Shown here: positions 1 through 7,596 of the stretch, in pieces | Position numbering within the stretch: the stretch's first letter is position 1 | Layout: each line of letters begins with the position of its first letter | Origin: Pseudomonadota bacterium | Lineage (GTDB): Bacteria > Desulfobacterota > Desulfobacteria > Desulfobacterales > C00003060 | Direction of reading: 5' to 3' | Assembly: GCA_015222985.1 (NCBI GenBank) | Contig: JADFWI010000238.1 | Location: 1-15,772, forward strand | DNA length: 15,772 nucleotides | Notes under the pieces: model-generated | Told to the model about the DNA's origin: nothing | What the model saw: only the letters and a program-made list of their open reading frames with translations | Databases searched by the model: none | Program-made: the position numbers and the translations under genes

Positions 1-1
1 C

Positions 2-478
2 GTTCGCTTCACGGACAACCTCGCCAATGTCCCGGCTGATCAGCGGTCACAGGTTGATGAATATGAGGACCCCCTTTATCCGTCAAGCCAAGAGAAGAGG
101 ACCGAAGTGGAGGCAGACGAAAAACTGGCCCGCGAAAAGACGGATCAACCGGCCCAAGCAGGGCACCCCCCAAAAGAACCTCTGATCGAAAGAATGAAGA
201 GCGATGCTGCGGCGCAGAAACTGAAAGAGACCGGAGCGAGGTTACGAGAAGAATATGAGGCTCTCATGGAGGAAAGAGAACAACTCGACAAAATATCAAC
301 GATACGCATGACACCAGCCGCGCGCAAAGAACTTGTCGAGAAAATAACGGGCTTTAACGCAAGAATTAGAGACTACGACAAAAGAAAAGAAGCATATAAC
401 AAAGAAGCTCAAGCCCACAATGCCAGCATAAAAGATGCACGGAGGACCCTTTTACCCAAGGAGCAGCCAACAGATTGA
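2..478 (+). CDS. DUF4124-type protein, 3' part (5' end outside window)
   Basis: The reading frame is open from the first bases of the window to the TGA at 476-478, so the gene begins upstream; a GTG at 107 is internal and unlikely to be the true start. The first visible residues (V-R-F-T-D-N-L-A-N-V-P) match the end of the DUF4124 domain, which normally reads like 'DenGvvHFTDNLxNVP' near the N-terminus of secreted or periplasmic envelope proteins of proteobacteria. The rest, about 120 residues, is highly charged (Lys/Glu/Arg/Gln) with heptad-like spacing and is probably a coiled coil. No catalytic motif is seen. The signal peptide expected for this family would lie outside the window. It ends 21 bp before miaA and is probably co-transcribed with it. 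Assignment to DUF4124 rests on one short motif; function is unknown. Confidence 0.75.
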   Translation, partial: VRFTDNLANVPADQRSQVDEYEDPLYPSSQEKRTEVEADEKLAREKTDQPAQAGHPPKEPLIERMKSDAAAQKLKETGARLREEYEALMEEREQLDKISTIRMTPAARKELVEKITGFNARIRDYDKRKEAYNKEAQAHNASIKDARRTLLPKEQPTD

Positions 479-499
479 GAAATTAGAAGCGACGCCACC

Positions 500-1423
500 A
501 TGACTGAAAGGCCGCGCCTAATCATCATTTCAGGCCCTACCTGCGTTGGTAAGACCCGTACGGCCATTGCCCTGGCCGAGCCCCTTGCAGGCGAGATCAT
601 CAGCGCTGATGCCATGCAGGTTTACAGGCATATGGATATCGGCACGGCAAAGCCCACCGAACAAGAACGAGATCGCGTGCAACATCACTTGATTGACGTA
701 GTGGACCCTGACGAATCCTTCAGTGCAGCCCGGTTCAAGTCCATCGCAGAGCCTTTGATTGGAGAGCTGCATGAAAAAGGGCTCCCTGTTTTTGTGGTTG
801 GCGGCACAGGTCTCTATATCAAGGCCATTACCCAAGGGCTCTTCAGGGCCCCAAGAACGGACGAGGCTATCCGGAAAAGGCTGCGAGCCGAGGCTGGCGC
901 CAGCGGCTCACGGGTGCTCCACAAGCGCCTTCAGGCAGTCGATCCAGTGGCCGCGCTAAACATCCACCCCAACGATGCCTATCGTATCATACGGGCACTG
1001 GAGATCTTTGAAGTCACTGGAAAGCCCCTTTCTGAACATCACCGTGCCCACGGCTTTTCGGACAATCCCTACCGAACGCTCAAGATCGGCCTTCTCGTGG
1101 ATCGCAACATCCTGTATGATCGAATCAACAAGCGTGTGGACGAGATGCTTGCGTCAGGATTGCTGGAAGAGGTAAAAGGGTTGCTGGACAAAGGGTACAG
1201 CCCTCGCCTTAAGTCCATGCGCTCTATAGGCTACCGCCACATGACAGACCATTTGCAGGGGAAGGCCACATGGGACGAAACCATAGACCTTTTCAAGCGT
1301 GATACCCGCCGCTATGCAAAGCGACAGTTGACATGGTTCAGAACAGATCCGGAAATCGAGTGGATCAAGCCGTCAGACGTTGACGTCATGCGAAAAAAGG
1401 TGGTAGGGTTCTTGACAAGATAG
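500..1423 (+). CDS. miaA: tRNA dimethylallyltransferase (isopentenyl-tRNA transferase)
   Basis: Transfers a dimethylallyl group from DMAPP to N6 of A37 in tRNAs reading UNN codons, the first step towards ms2i6A, in the cytoplasm. The 307-residue length is normal. Visible motifs are the P-loop GPTCVGKT (residues about 12-19), the substrate motif SADAMQVYRHMDIGTAKP, HHLIDVVDPDESFSA, VVGGTGLYIKA (DMAPP/tRNA pocket) and the C-terminal TRRYAKRQLTWFR. The Ser of the usual D-S-x-x-V-Y signature is Ala here while the Asp is kept. The ATG at 500 is chosen because the P-loop then lies at the usual distance from the N-terminus; the Shine-Dalgarno is poor. It sits between the DUF4124 gene and a DHH phosphoesterase, with an 79-bp gap to the latter. 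Confidence 0.97.
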   Translation: MTERPRLIIISGPTCVGKTRTAIALAEPLAGEIISADAMQVYRHMDIGTAKPTEQERDRVQHHLIDVVDPDESFSAARFKSIAEPLIGELHEKGLPVFVVGGTGLYIKAITQGLFRAPRTDEAIRKRLRAEAGASGSRVLHKRLQAVDPVAALNIHPNDAYRIIRALEIFEVTGKPLSEHHRAHGFSDNPYRTLKIGLLVDRNILYDRINKRVDEMLASGLLEEVKGLLDKGYSPRLKSMRSIGYRHMTDHLQGKATWDETIDLFKRDTRRYAKRQLTWFRTDPEIEWIKPSDVDVMRKKVVGFLTR

Positions 1424-1502
1424 GTGCTCGGCCCGTAATCTCCATGATCCGCACGAAGGGCCGGAGAAACTGAACACAGTAACCGGTCATCGATCATCTG
1501 CC

Positions 1503-2483
1503 ATGGCAACTACTGCTTTAGAAAGATTACGACGACTGCTGAGCCTTTTTTCGCGTGAAGATCGTCTGTTGATCATCATCAACGCAGACCCGGATGCCAT
1601 GGCCAGCGCCATGGCTTTGAAACGCCTTTTATGGCGGCAAGTGTCTGCCACCTGTATCGCCCATGTGAATACCATCAGTCGACCTGACAATCTGGCCATG
1701 ATCCGGCTCCTTAAGCTGGATCTCATCCCCTTTGAAAAGGTGTCCCCAGAGCAATTCACACGCTTTGCTATCGTCGATTCCCAACCATCACACTACGAGG
1801 AGCTTGAGGGCATCGGTTTTGATGTCATCATTGACCACCATCCTGCCAGCGGCGATGAGGCCACCTTCGTCGACATACGCCCGGAATACGGGGCCGTATC
1901 CACCATCATGACCCAGTATCTGCGGGCTGCCAAGATAAAACCCTCTGTAAAGCTCGCCACCGGGCTCTTCTACGGCATCAAGACAGACACAAGCAACTTT
2001 GAACGAAAGTCCGTCATGGAAGATGTGAATGCCTTTCAATTTCTCTTTCGTTACGTAAACGTGCATATAGCAAGGAGCATTGAGCAGGCGGAACTTACCC
2101 TGGATTCTCTGAAATACTACCGGAGAGCGTTGGAAGCGATGCGCGTGCAAAAGCACCGTGTCCATGTGCACCTGGGGCCTGTGTCAAACCCTGATGTATG
2201 CGTGTCCATTGCAGATTTCTTTATGAAGATTCATGATATTGCCTGGACTGTTGTGTCTGGCACCTATCAGGGCCGGTTGGTCATTATTGTCAGAAACGAC
2301 GAGATTCGAAAGAATGCTGGCAGGCTATTGAGTAACGTTTTTGGGCACTTGGGCACCGCCGGAGGACACAAGGGAATGGCCAGGGCCGAGATCCCTCTGG
2401 AGAACCTGGAAGGTGTGGTTCAATACAAGGATGACAAGGTAATGTCTCGATGGATTGCCAGACAGCTAGACAAACACACGTAG
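1503..2483 (+). CDS. DHH/DHHA1 family phosphoesterase (NrnA-like)
   Basis: A 326-residue protein with the bipartite DHH-DHHA1 layout of NrnA/RecJ-type phosphoesterases, which degrade short oligoribonucleotides (nanoRNA), pAp or cyclic dinucleotides using Mn2+. Seen motifs: motif I region N-A-D-P-D-A-M-A-S (D29, D31), motif II VDSQP, motif III IDHHP (D111-H112-H113), and the substrate-binding GGH (G287-G288-H289) in the DHHA1 domain. The His that normally opens motif I (H-x-x-P-D-G-D) appears to be Ile25, so metal coordination may differ from classical NrnA. The ATG at 1503 lacks a clear Shine-Dalgarno; the frame is open further upstream but only CTG/GTA codons occur there. It converges with the MerR-like gene. 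Substrate cannot be told from sequence. Confidence 0.92.
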   Translation: MATTALERLRRLLSLFSREDRLLIIINADPDAMASAMALKRLLWRQVSATCIAHVNTISRPDNLAMIRLLKLDLIPFEKVSPEQFTRFAIVDSQPSHYEELEGIGFDVIIDHHPASGDEATFVDIRPEYGAVSTIMTQYLRAAKIKPSVKLATGLFYGIKTDTSNFERKSVMEDVNAFQFLFRYVNVHIARSIEQAELTLDSLKYYRRALEAMRVQKHRVHVHLGPVSNPDVCVSIADFFMKIHDIAWTVVSGTYQGRLVIIVRNDEIRKNAGRLLSNVFGHLGTAGGHKGMARAEIPLENLEGVVQYKDDKVMSRWIARQLDKHT

Positions 2484-2520
2484 GCATGAAAGCGTAGGCG
2501 TTCACAGGTTCAGAGTTCAC

Positions 2521-2547
2521 CCGCCTGCGGGCCATAGCCTACGGCGG
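2521..2547. repeat. GC-rich imperfect hairpin between convergent genes
   Basis: CCGCC at 2521-2525 and GGCGG at 2543-2547 bracket a partly self-complementary core in the 100-bp gap between the DHH gene and the MerR-like gene. There is no T-run on either side, so it is not a classical intrinsic terminator, but it lies where a bidirectional transcription end is needed. GGCGG-type hairpins also occur at 7196-7220 and 7672-7686. Confidence 0.4.
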
Positions 2548-2583
2548 AGAGCCCCGCTCAGGGTTACCTGAAAGCTACACTTA

Positions 2584-2934
2584 TCACTTGTTCAACAGAT
2601 TCCTGATGGCAACAAGTTCCTCCCTGAGCTGCTCAATGGTGAAGGGTTTGCTGTCGCGCGCGGCGAGGCCGTCATCTCTTTGGCGCTCCTTGAGATGCTG
2701 TTTTGCGCCAGCTATGGTATATCTTTTTTCGTAGAGCAACTCTTTAATCTCCAAAATGGTCTCTATATCACGTTTCCTGTAAAGGCGTTGCCCTGAGCGA
2801 GACCTGGCAGGGCTGATCCTTGAGAACTCCGTCTCCCAGTACCGCAGTACATACGGCTCAAGACCGGTTACAGCGCTAACCTCACCGATCCTGAAATACC
2901 GTTTTGCGGGTATCTCGGCCTCTATGGGCCTCAT
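2584..2934 (-). CDS. small MerR-family transcriptional regulator
   Basis: A 116-residue protein with an N-terminal MerR winged helix-turn-helix: YFRIGEVSAVTGLEPYVLRYWE at about residues 13-34, then S-G-Q-R-L-Y-R-K-R-D-I (wing and second HTH) and a coiled segment through LKERQRDD. There is no C-terminal effector domain and no Cys metal site, so the ligand, if any, is unknown. Its first 53 bp overlap the end of ihfA in another frame. The overlap is believable because the ATG at 2934 is preceded by AAGGAG with 7-nt spacing. A gene of this size after ihfA is a common deltaproteobacterial arrangement (established gene-order knowledge). It is the last gene of the thrS-pheT-ihfA operon. Confidence 0.93.
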   Translation of the reverse strand: MRPIEAEIPAKRYFRIGEVSAVTGLEPYVLRYWETEFSRISPARSRSGQRLYRKRDIETILEIKELLYEKRYTIAGAKQHLKERQRDDGLAARDSKPFTIEQLREELVAIRNLLNK

Positions 2935-3202
2935 TGATTCGCTCCTTCAGCACCTGGCTGACCTTGAAACTCACTACTTTCCTGGCAGGAATTGTCATGC
3001 CCTCGCCTGTTTGCGGGTTCCTCCCCTGCTGTGTCTTTCTTTCACGGACAGCGAATTTTCCAAAGGCCGAAATCATGACCGGCTCCCCACTTGTCAAGGA
3101 GCTTTTGACTAACTCAAGGGCTGCATCAACAATCGCCGCGGTCTCTCGCTTCGGAAAGCCGACTTTTTCGTAAATCGCCTCAACGATACTTTTCTTGTTC
3201 AT
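2882..3202 (-). CDS. ihfA: Integration host factor alpha-like HU/IHF protein
   Basis: A 106-residue HU/IHF family DNA-bending protein. MNKKSIVEAIYEK, then the dimerisation helices, F-G-K-F (about residue 48) and the DNA-intercalating arm G-R-N-P-Q-T-G-E-x-M-T-I-P-A-R-K-V-V-x-F are visible. HU and IHF subunits are hard to tell apart by eye; IHF-alpha is preferred because the gene follows pheT directly (22-bp gap), as ihfA (himA) does in E. coli. The C-terminal tail (HRGRDTRKTVFQDR) is longer than usual and is the part overlapped by the MerR-like gene. The start ATG at 3202 has only a weak purine-rich upstream region, so expression may depend on translational coupling to pheT. Confidence 0.92.
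   Translation of the reverse strand: MNKKSIVEAIYEKVGFPKRETAAIVDAALELVKSSLTSGEPVMISAFGKFAVRERKTQQGRNPQTGEGMTIPARKVVSFKVSQVLKERINEAHRGRDTRKTVFQDR
2942..2947 (-). promoter_or_regulatory. Shine-Dalgarno of the MerR-like gene
   Basis: Minus-strand AAGGAG 7 nt before the ATG at 2934. It lies inside ihfA coding sequence and decides the overlapping start. Confidence 0.8.
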
Positions 3203-3224
3203 ATTTGATTATTCGTTTCTCGGT

Positions 3225-5642
3225 CTACCCTGCTGGCAGCTCGGCCTTAAACTGTCGCAGGGTCTTCTGGGTAACGGCTGCGTGAATGCTGTTGACCTCG
3301 CTATCAGTAAGATTTCTTTCAAAAGAACGATACGTTAACCTCAAAGCCATGCTCTTTTTCCTCGCCGGGATTGGAGAGCCTTTATAGACATCAAATATCT
3401 CCACGCCATCGATCAGCTCCTGGCCCAGGCCTTCAATGAAATCCAAAACACTCTGGGCCTCAACAGCATCATCTACAATCAAGGCGATATCCCGCGCAGT
3501 GGCCGGAAACCTGGATATCGGCTTTGCGCGTATTTCCTCGAAACAGAGACAGACAACCTCTTCAAAGTTCAGGTCAAGGCAATAGGCCGGTTGCTTCAAT
3601 TCAAAGTTGTGCAAGACCTGACCGGTCACTTCTCCCACTGTGCCCACTGATTTCTTGCCTGAATACACCTCAGCGGCATGGCCGGGTCTCAGGTAAGGAT
3701 GACCCGGACCCTTCAGTGCCCTAAAGCTCACATGGGGAATATTCAAAGCTGCACACAAGGTATCAACGATCCCCTTGATATCATAAAAACCCAGCTTTTC
3801 TTCCTGGACATTCCATGTGCTATTGTGCTTCGCCCCGGTCCAAAGGCCGGATATCATCTCCACCTCTTCAGGAAGTTCATCATGGCCGGTCTTCAAAAAG
3901 ATTCTGCCCAGTTCAAAAATCCTCAGGTTCTCATTTCGCTGCGTGCTATTTCTAAACATAGTAGTCAGCAGGCCTGGAAGCAACGAGGTCCTCATGACGC
4001 CAAGCTCTTCGGTGAGGGGGTTGACGATAGACACCATCCGCCGACGCGGGTCGTTATCTGCGAGCAGAAGCCTGTCACAGGCATCTTCGCCTATGAAACT
4101 GTACGTTACAATCTCCGAGAACCCACAGCCGGCAAGGACGTGGCGGAGCAGATCCCTCACCCGAAGCCGTTTTTCCTGTTCCTTGGCCACCACATGCGAC
4201 ACAGGTTGGGTGGTGGGAATCTTATTGTAACCACTCAACCGCGCCACCTCCTCCATGAGATCCTCTGGACGTTCGATATCCACACGGCAAGTTGGCGGCG
4301 CCACCTTGAGCCTATCTTCATCCAGGACCTCGACCTCAAACTCAATGGATTCCAGGTGAGAAATAATCGCGTCCCGGCTTAATCCAGTACCCAGGAGCCG
4401 GTTCGTACGATCCACGCTGAGTTCTATCACCCTTTCAGGAATTGGCCGAGGGTAAACATCAATGACGCCGGCAGCTAGCTTCCCACCTCCCATCTGAACC
4501 ATGAGTTGAGCTGCCCGATCCAAGGCTCTTACTATCCCTTCAGGGTCTACGCCCCTTTCAAACCGGTGTGACGATTCGGTGCTCAAACCGAGCCTCTTGG
4601 CGGTACGCCTGATGGTGATTGGATTAAAATAGGCGCTTTCAATAAGCACGCGAGTCGTATCATCTTCAATTTCCGATTCAAGCCCGCCCATGATTCCGGC
4701 CAGGGCCACAGGCCCCTTGCCGTCGCAGATCATGAGCGCTTCATCTGTAAGGTTGCGTTCCGTGCCGTCCAGGGTCGTAAAGATCTGCCCCTCTTTCGCT
4801 GTTCTTACAACGATACGATGTTCGGCCAAGCGGTCGAAATCAAAGGCATGCAAGGGTTGACCAGTCTCCATTAGGACAAAATTGGTCACATCCACCACGT
4901 TGTTGATGGCCCGGAGCCCCACGGAATTCAACCTGTCTCGTAGCCAGAAAGGAGAGGGGGCTATGTGGACCTCTGTGACGAGCCGCGCGGCATACCGAGG
5001 ACAGTGATCGGGGACTTCGATGGTCACTGACGCAAACTCCTCAATGGGTGTTTCGCCTGATGGGAGCTTCACCTCCGGGTAATTCAACGGCACGCCAAGA
5101 ATGGCTGCCACCTCACGGGCTATGCCAATGACGCTGAGACAGTCAGAACGATTTGGTGTAAGGTCAAACTCGATGACCGTATCTGAGAGGCCAAGGGCCG
5201 CGGCAACCCCCCTGCCTGGTACGCTTGACTCAGGCAGAACAAGGATGCCGGATCTGTCCGTTCCAAGGGTAAGCTCTGCTTCAGAACACAACATGCCTTC
5301 TGAAACTCGTCCCCGGATACGACCGGCTTCAATCGTATCGCCTGAAGGAAGCTGAGTCCCGGGAAGCGCTACCGGCACCAAGTCGCCCTTCTTGATATTG
5401 GAGGCTCCGCAAACGATGGACTTAACTCCCGCGCCTACATCCACTTTGCACACGGAAAGTGTGTCGGCATCAGGATGGGGTGTTATTTCAACAAGACGTC
5501 CCGCCACAACGCCATCCAGATAAGCATATCGATCTGAAAGGGCGTCCACCTCCAGTCCGGCCATGGTAAGAGCCTCGGCAAGCTCAACCACATCCACATC
5601 GACAGTTACATAATCCTGAAGCCAGCTTAGACTAACTTTCAT
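3225..5642 (-). CDS. pheT: Phenylalanyl-tRNA synthetase beta subunit
   Basis: The 805-residue beta chain of the (alpha beta)2 PheRS that charges tRNA-Phe. Domains in order: an N-terminal segment starting MKVSLSWLQDYV; an OB-fold tRNA-binding domain (about 40-150, V-V-A-G-R-L-V-E-I-T-P-H-P-D-A-D); the B3/B4 editing domain (about 210-390, including N-V-V-D-V-T-N-F and G-L-S-T-E-S-S-H-R-F-E-R-G-V-D); the B5 DNA-binding-like domain (about 400-475); a catalytic-like core; and the C-terminal FDX-ACB anticodon-binding domain (about 710-803, R-F-P-A-T-A-R-D-I-A-L). Length and order are standard. It lies 60 bp downstream of pheS on the same strand. No clear Shine-Dalgarno precedes the ATG. Confidence 0.98.
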   Translation of the reverse strand: MKVSLSWLQDYVTVDVDVVELAEALTMAGLEVDALSDRYAYLDGVVAGRLVEITPHPDADTLSVCKVDVGAGVKSIVCGASNIKKGDLVPVALPGTQLPSGDTIEAGRIRGRVSEGMLCSEAELTLGTDRSGILVLPESSVPGRGVAAALGLSDTVIEFDLTPNRSDCLSVIGIAREVAAILGVPLNYPEVKLPSGETPIEEFASVTIEVPDHCPRYAARLVTEVHIAPSPFWLRDRLNSVGLRAINNVVDVTNFVLMETGQPLHAFDFDRLAEHRIVVRTAKEGQIFTTLDGTERNLTDEALMICDGKGPVALAGIMGGLESEIEDDTTRVLIESAYFNPITIRRTAKRLGLSTESSHRFERGVDPEGIVRALDRAAQLMVQMGGGKLAAGVIDVYPRPIPERVIELSVDRTNRLLGTGLSRDAIISHLESIEFEVEVLDEDRLKVAPPTCRVDIERPEDLMEEVARLSGYNKIPTTQPVSHVVAKEQEKRLRVRDLLRHVLAGCGFSEIVTYSFIGEDACDRLLLADNDPRRRMVSIVNPLTEELGVMRTSLLPGLLTTMFRNSTQRNENLRIFELGRIFLKTGHDELPEEVEMISGLWTGAKHNSTWNVQEEKLGFYDIKGIVDTLCAALNIPHVSFRALKGPGHPYLRPGHAAEVYSGKKSVGTVGEVTGQVLHNFELKQPAYCLDLNFEEVVCLCFEEIRAKPISRFPATARDIALIVDDAVEAQSVLDFIEGLGQELIDGVEIFDVYKGSPIPARKKSMALRLTYRSFERNLTDSEVNSIHAAVTQKTLRQFKAELPAG

Positions 5643-5702
5643 GGGTCAAAGGTCTACTTATGGAGGTTACTGGTTGACTTGTCTCTGATCAGTCGTCACT
5701 TG

Positions 5703-6710
5703 TCAAAACTGTTCAAGAAATCTGATATCGTTTTCGTAGAACTTTCTGATATCGTCAATACCGTACTTGAGCATTGCAATACGCTCGATACCCATGCCAA
5801 AGGCAAAACCAGTGTAACGGTCCGTATCATAACCCACCATCTCAAATACTGCAGGGTGCACCATGCCGGCGCCCAGAACTTCCAGCCATCCGGTATGGGA
5901 ACAGACCCGGCAGCCTTTGCCGCGGCAAATCACACACTGTATGTCGACTTCAGCGCTAGGCTCCGTGAACGGGAAAAAGCTGGGACGAAAGCGCAGGCTG
6001 GTTTCTTCGTCAAATATTTGATGGACCAGTGTGGTCAGTATCCCCTTCAGGTCACCGAATGAAATATTTTCTCCTACCATCAGCCCCTCTATCTGGTGAA
6101 ACATTGGCGTGTGAGAAACATCAGAATCGACGCGGTAGACCTTGCCTGGCGCAATGATACGTATCGGTGGTGATCGCTTTTCCATGACGCGGATCTGGAT
6201 GGGGGAAGTATGGGTTCGCAAGACCACGTCATCCGAAATATAGAAGGTGTCTTGCATGTCACGGGCAGGATGATCTTTGGGAATGTTGAGGGCCTCAAAG
6301 TTGTAGTAATCGAGTTCCACGTTAGGGCCCTCAGCAATCTCAAAGCCGAGTCTCAGGAAGATCTCGGAAATCGCCTGTGTCACTTGCGTAATTGGATGTA
6401 AACGCCCTCTGGCAAAGGACCGCCCAGGTAAAGTAACGTCCAGGCCGCCTGAAGGCTCTTTGCTGTCAGCGTCGAGTCTTTCGATGGCCTCCCTGAAGGC
6501 GACCTCCAGCCTTGTCTTGACCTCGTTGGCAAGCCTCCCCGCCTCAGGCCGATCCGCGGCGGGCACGGTCGAAATCCCTCGCAGACATTGTGTCATCACG
6601 CCTTTGCGCCCCAGGTACCGAGTTCGCAAGAGGTTGACTCCTTGCCGATCGCTGGTTGCCTCCAGGCTCTTCAAGGCTTCCTGTTCTGTTTTCTTCAGTT
6701 CCTCCTTCAT
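5703..6710 (-). CDS. pheS: Phenylalanyl-tRNA synthetase alpha subunit
   Basis: Catalytic class II subunit of PheRS. An N-terminal coiled coil (MKEELKKTEQEALKSLE..., with R-Y-L-G-R-K-G near residue 33) is followed by the catalytic domain: motif 2 region F-H-Q-I-E-G-L-M-V, a C-x2-C-x4-C-x2-C cluster (CVICRGKGCRVC) and motif 3 G-F-A-F-G-M-G-I-E-R-I-A-M-L. The frame also allows a TTG start at 6719, nine bases upstream; ATG at 6710 (335 residues) is preferred because the family usually starts near this point. Neither start has a strong Shine-Dalgarno. The 59-bp gap from rplT contains no Phe-rich leader peptide like E. coli pheM. Confidence 0.97.
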   Translation of the reverse strand: MKEELKKTEQEALKSLEATSDRQGVNLLRTRYLGRKGVMTQCLRGISTVPAADRPEAGRLANEVKTRLEVAFREAIERLDADSKEPSGGLDVTLPGRSFARGRLHPITQVTQAISEIFLRLGFEIAEGPNVELDYYNFEALNIPKDHPARDMQDTFYISDDVVLRTHTSPIQIRVMEKRSPPIRIIAPGKVYRVDSDVSHTPMFHQIEGLMVGENISFGDLKGILTTLVHQIFDEETSLRFRPSFFPFTEPSAEVDIQCVICRGKGCRVCSHTGWLEVLGAGMVHPAVFEMVGYDTDRYTGFAFGMGIERIAMLKYGIDDIRKFYENDIRFLEQF

Positions 6711-6769
6711 TAGCGACAAATATCTATGCGTTTTCCAGTGACAGAACTTCCGATTGTCCGGTTCCCGAT

Positions 6770-7123
6770 CTACGAAGCAGCGCCTGCGGCCATGACCGCC
6801 AATTCAGAAAAGGCTTTTGGATCTGAAACGGCCAGCTCCGCCAGTATTTTTCGATCAATCTCCACGCCTGCGCGCTTCAATCCATTGATAAGCCTACTGT
6901 AAGAAAGATCGTTAAGGCGTGCCCCTGCGTTGATCCGGGCTATCCACAGTCTTCTGAAGTCACGTTTTCGGGTCCTTCGATCCCTGTATGCATACTGAAG
7001 GGCCTTGTCTACGGCATCGGCTGCTGTGCGATACAGCTTGCTGCGACCGCCGCGATAACCCTTAGCGAGCTTTAATATCTTTTTTCGCCTCCTTCTGGCC
7101 TTAAATCCTCGTTTGACTCGCAT
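6770..7123 (-). CDS. rplT: Large ribosomal subunit protein bL20
   Basis: 117 residues, the usual length. Starts M-R-V-K-R-G-F-K-A-R-R-R-R-K-K-I-L-K-L-A-K-G and contains the long basic helix and the globular C-terminus (R-L-N-D-L-S-Y-S-R-L-I-N-G-L). L20 binds 23S rRNA during early 50S assembly and, in E. coli and Bacillus, also represses its own operon by binding an mRNA structure that mimics its rRNA site. Here the ATG at 7123 has a perfect AAGGAGGT Shine-Dalgarno and, just before that, a strong hairpin. The 209-bp gap to rpmI is unusually long for this gene pair. Confidence 0.98.
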   Translation of the reverse strand: MRVKRGFKARRRRKKILKLAKGYRGGRSKLYRTAADAVDKALQYAYRDRRTRKRDFRRLWIARINAGARLNDLSYSRLINGLKRAGVEIDRKILAELAVSDPKAFSELAVMAAGAAS

Positions 7124-7130
7124 GACTAGT

Positions 7131-7138
7131 ACCTCCTT
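7131..7138 (-). promoter_or_regulatory. Perfect Shine-Dalgarno of rplT
   Basis: Minus-strand AAGGAGGT, fully complementary to the 16S rRNA 3' end, 7 nt before the rplT ATG. Its position immediately downstream of the 7147-7181 hairpin suggests that folding could control access. Confidence 0.85.
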
Positions 7139-7146
7139 GGAGTACG

Positions 7147-7181
7147 TTTTTGACCCTCTTGCCTAAGAGCTGGGTCAAAAA
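7147..7181 (-). promoter_or_regulatory. Perfect 10-bp inverted-repeat hairpin before the rplT ribosome-binding site
   Basis: On the mRNA strand the arms are UUUUUGACCC and GGGUCAAAAA (7181-7172 and 7156-7147), with no mismatch. An asymmetric AGC bulge follows, then a second 4-bp stem UCUU/AAGA closed by the loop AGGC. The 3' arm ends 8 nt before the rplT Shine-Dalgarno. A stem with an internal bulge next to rplT is a plausible L20 autoregulation site or RNA-processing site (inference). It is not a terminator for the operon, since no T-run follows on the minus strand. Confidence 0.7.
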
Positions 7182-7317
7182 TTGAATAATTCAGGAACCT
7201 GCCTCGCCGGCAGGCGGGTTGGCGAAATTGCATCTAATCCCATAATCGCCAAATTCTTGAATCCCTGCGATGTTTTCAAGCCGTATAGGCGCAATCCTTA
7301 AATTCTTCAATTATTTG
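7176..7317. repeat. Palindromic AT-rich element filling the rpmI-rplT spacer
   Basis: The outer arms at 7176-7196 and 7295-7317 are imperfect inverted copies (core AATTGAAtAATT against AATTGAAgAATT, ending in GGA). Inside are a GC-rich hairpin (AACCTGCCT 7196-7204 / AGGCGGGTT 7212-7220, one G-T pair) and a further perfect inverted repeat (TTGGCGA 7219-7225 / TCGCCAA 7246-7252). The layout resembles a small non-coding palindromic insertion such as a MITE or BIME-like repeat. It shares AATTC/TTGAATCCC wording with the repeat cluster at 14325-14440. No coding potential is seen. Confidence 0.55.
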
Positions 7318-7332
7318 TGCGTAATGAACGAC

Positions 7333-7530
7333 TCATACGTAAGGAATCAAGCGTTTAACCATAGCAATGTTGGTTTTGTCCACCGTGCCCGGCTTTCTCA
7401 GGGTCCGCTTCCTTTTTGTCGTCTTCTTCGTTAAGATGTGGTTTGCATGGGATTTTGAAAACCTTATTTTTCCTGTTCCCGTGACCTTAAAACGCTTTGC
7501 AGCGCCACGGTTTGTCTTCATCTTTGGCAT
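7333..7530 (-). CDS. rpmI: Large ribosomal subunit protein bL35
   Basis: 65 residues from the ATG at 7530, exactly the family length: M-P-K-M-K-T-N-R-G-A-A-K-R-F-K, then H-I-L-T-K-K-T-T-K-R-K-R and the C-terminus R-L-I-P-Y. The frame is open 12 codons further upstream, but family length and the GAGAGG purine run 9 nt before this ATG fix the start. L35 is a 50S component and in E. coli is regulated together with rplT by L20. The spacer in front of it (295 bp) is far longer than usual and structured. Confidence 0.97.
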   Translation of the reverse strand: MPKMKTNRGAAKRFKVTGTGKIRFSKSHANHILTKKTTKRKRTLRKPGTVDKTNIAMVKRLIPYV

Positions 7531-7596
7531 TGTATTTGTCCTCTCATCTCTGTTTCCCAATTTCAAACGTCAAGGCGGTGAGTTGCTCATCCTATA

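Noticed and set aside
3678..4382. 234-codon plus-strand frame inside pheT
   Set aside because: It is antisense to the well-conserved pheT coding region, has no family resemblance and no ribosome-binding site; a shadow frame.
6711..6769. pheM-like Phe-rich leader peptide and attenuator before pheS
   Set aside because: The 59-bp gap has no short Phe-rich frame and no terminator hairpin.
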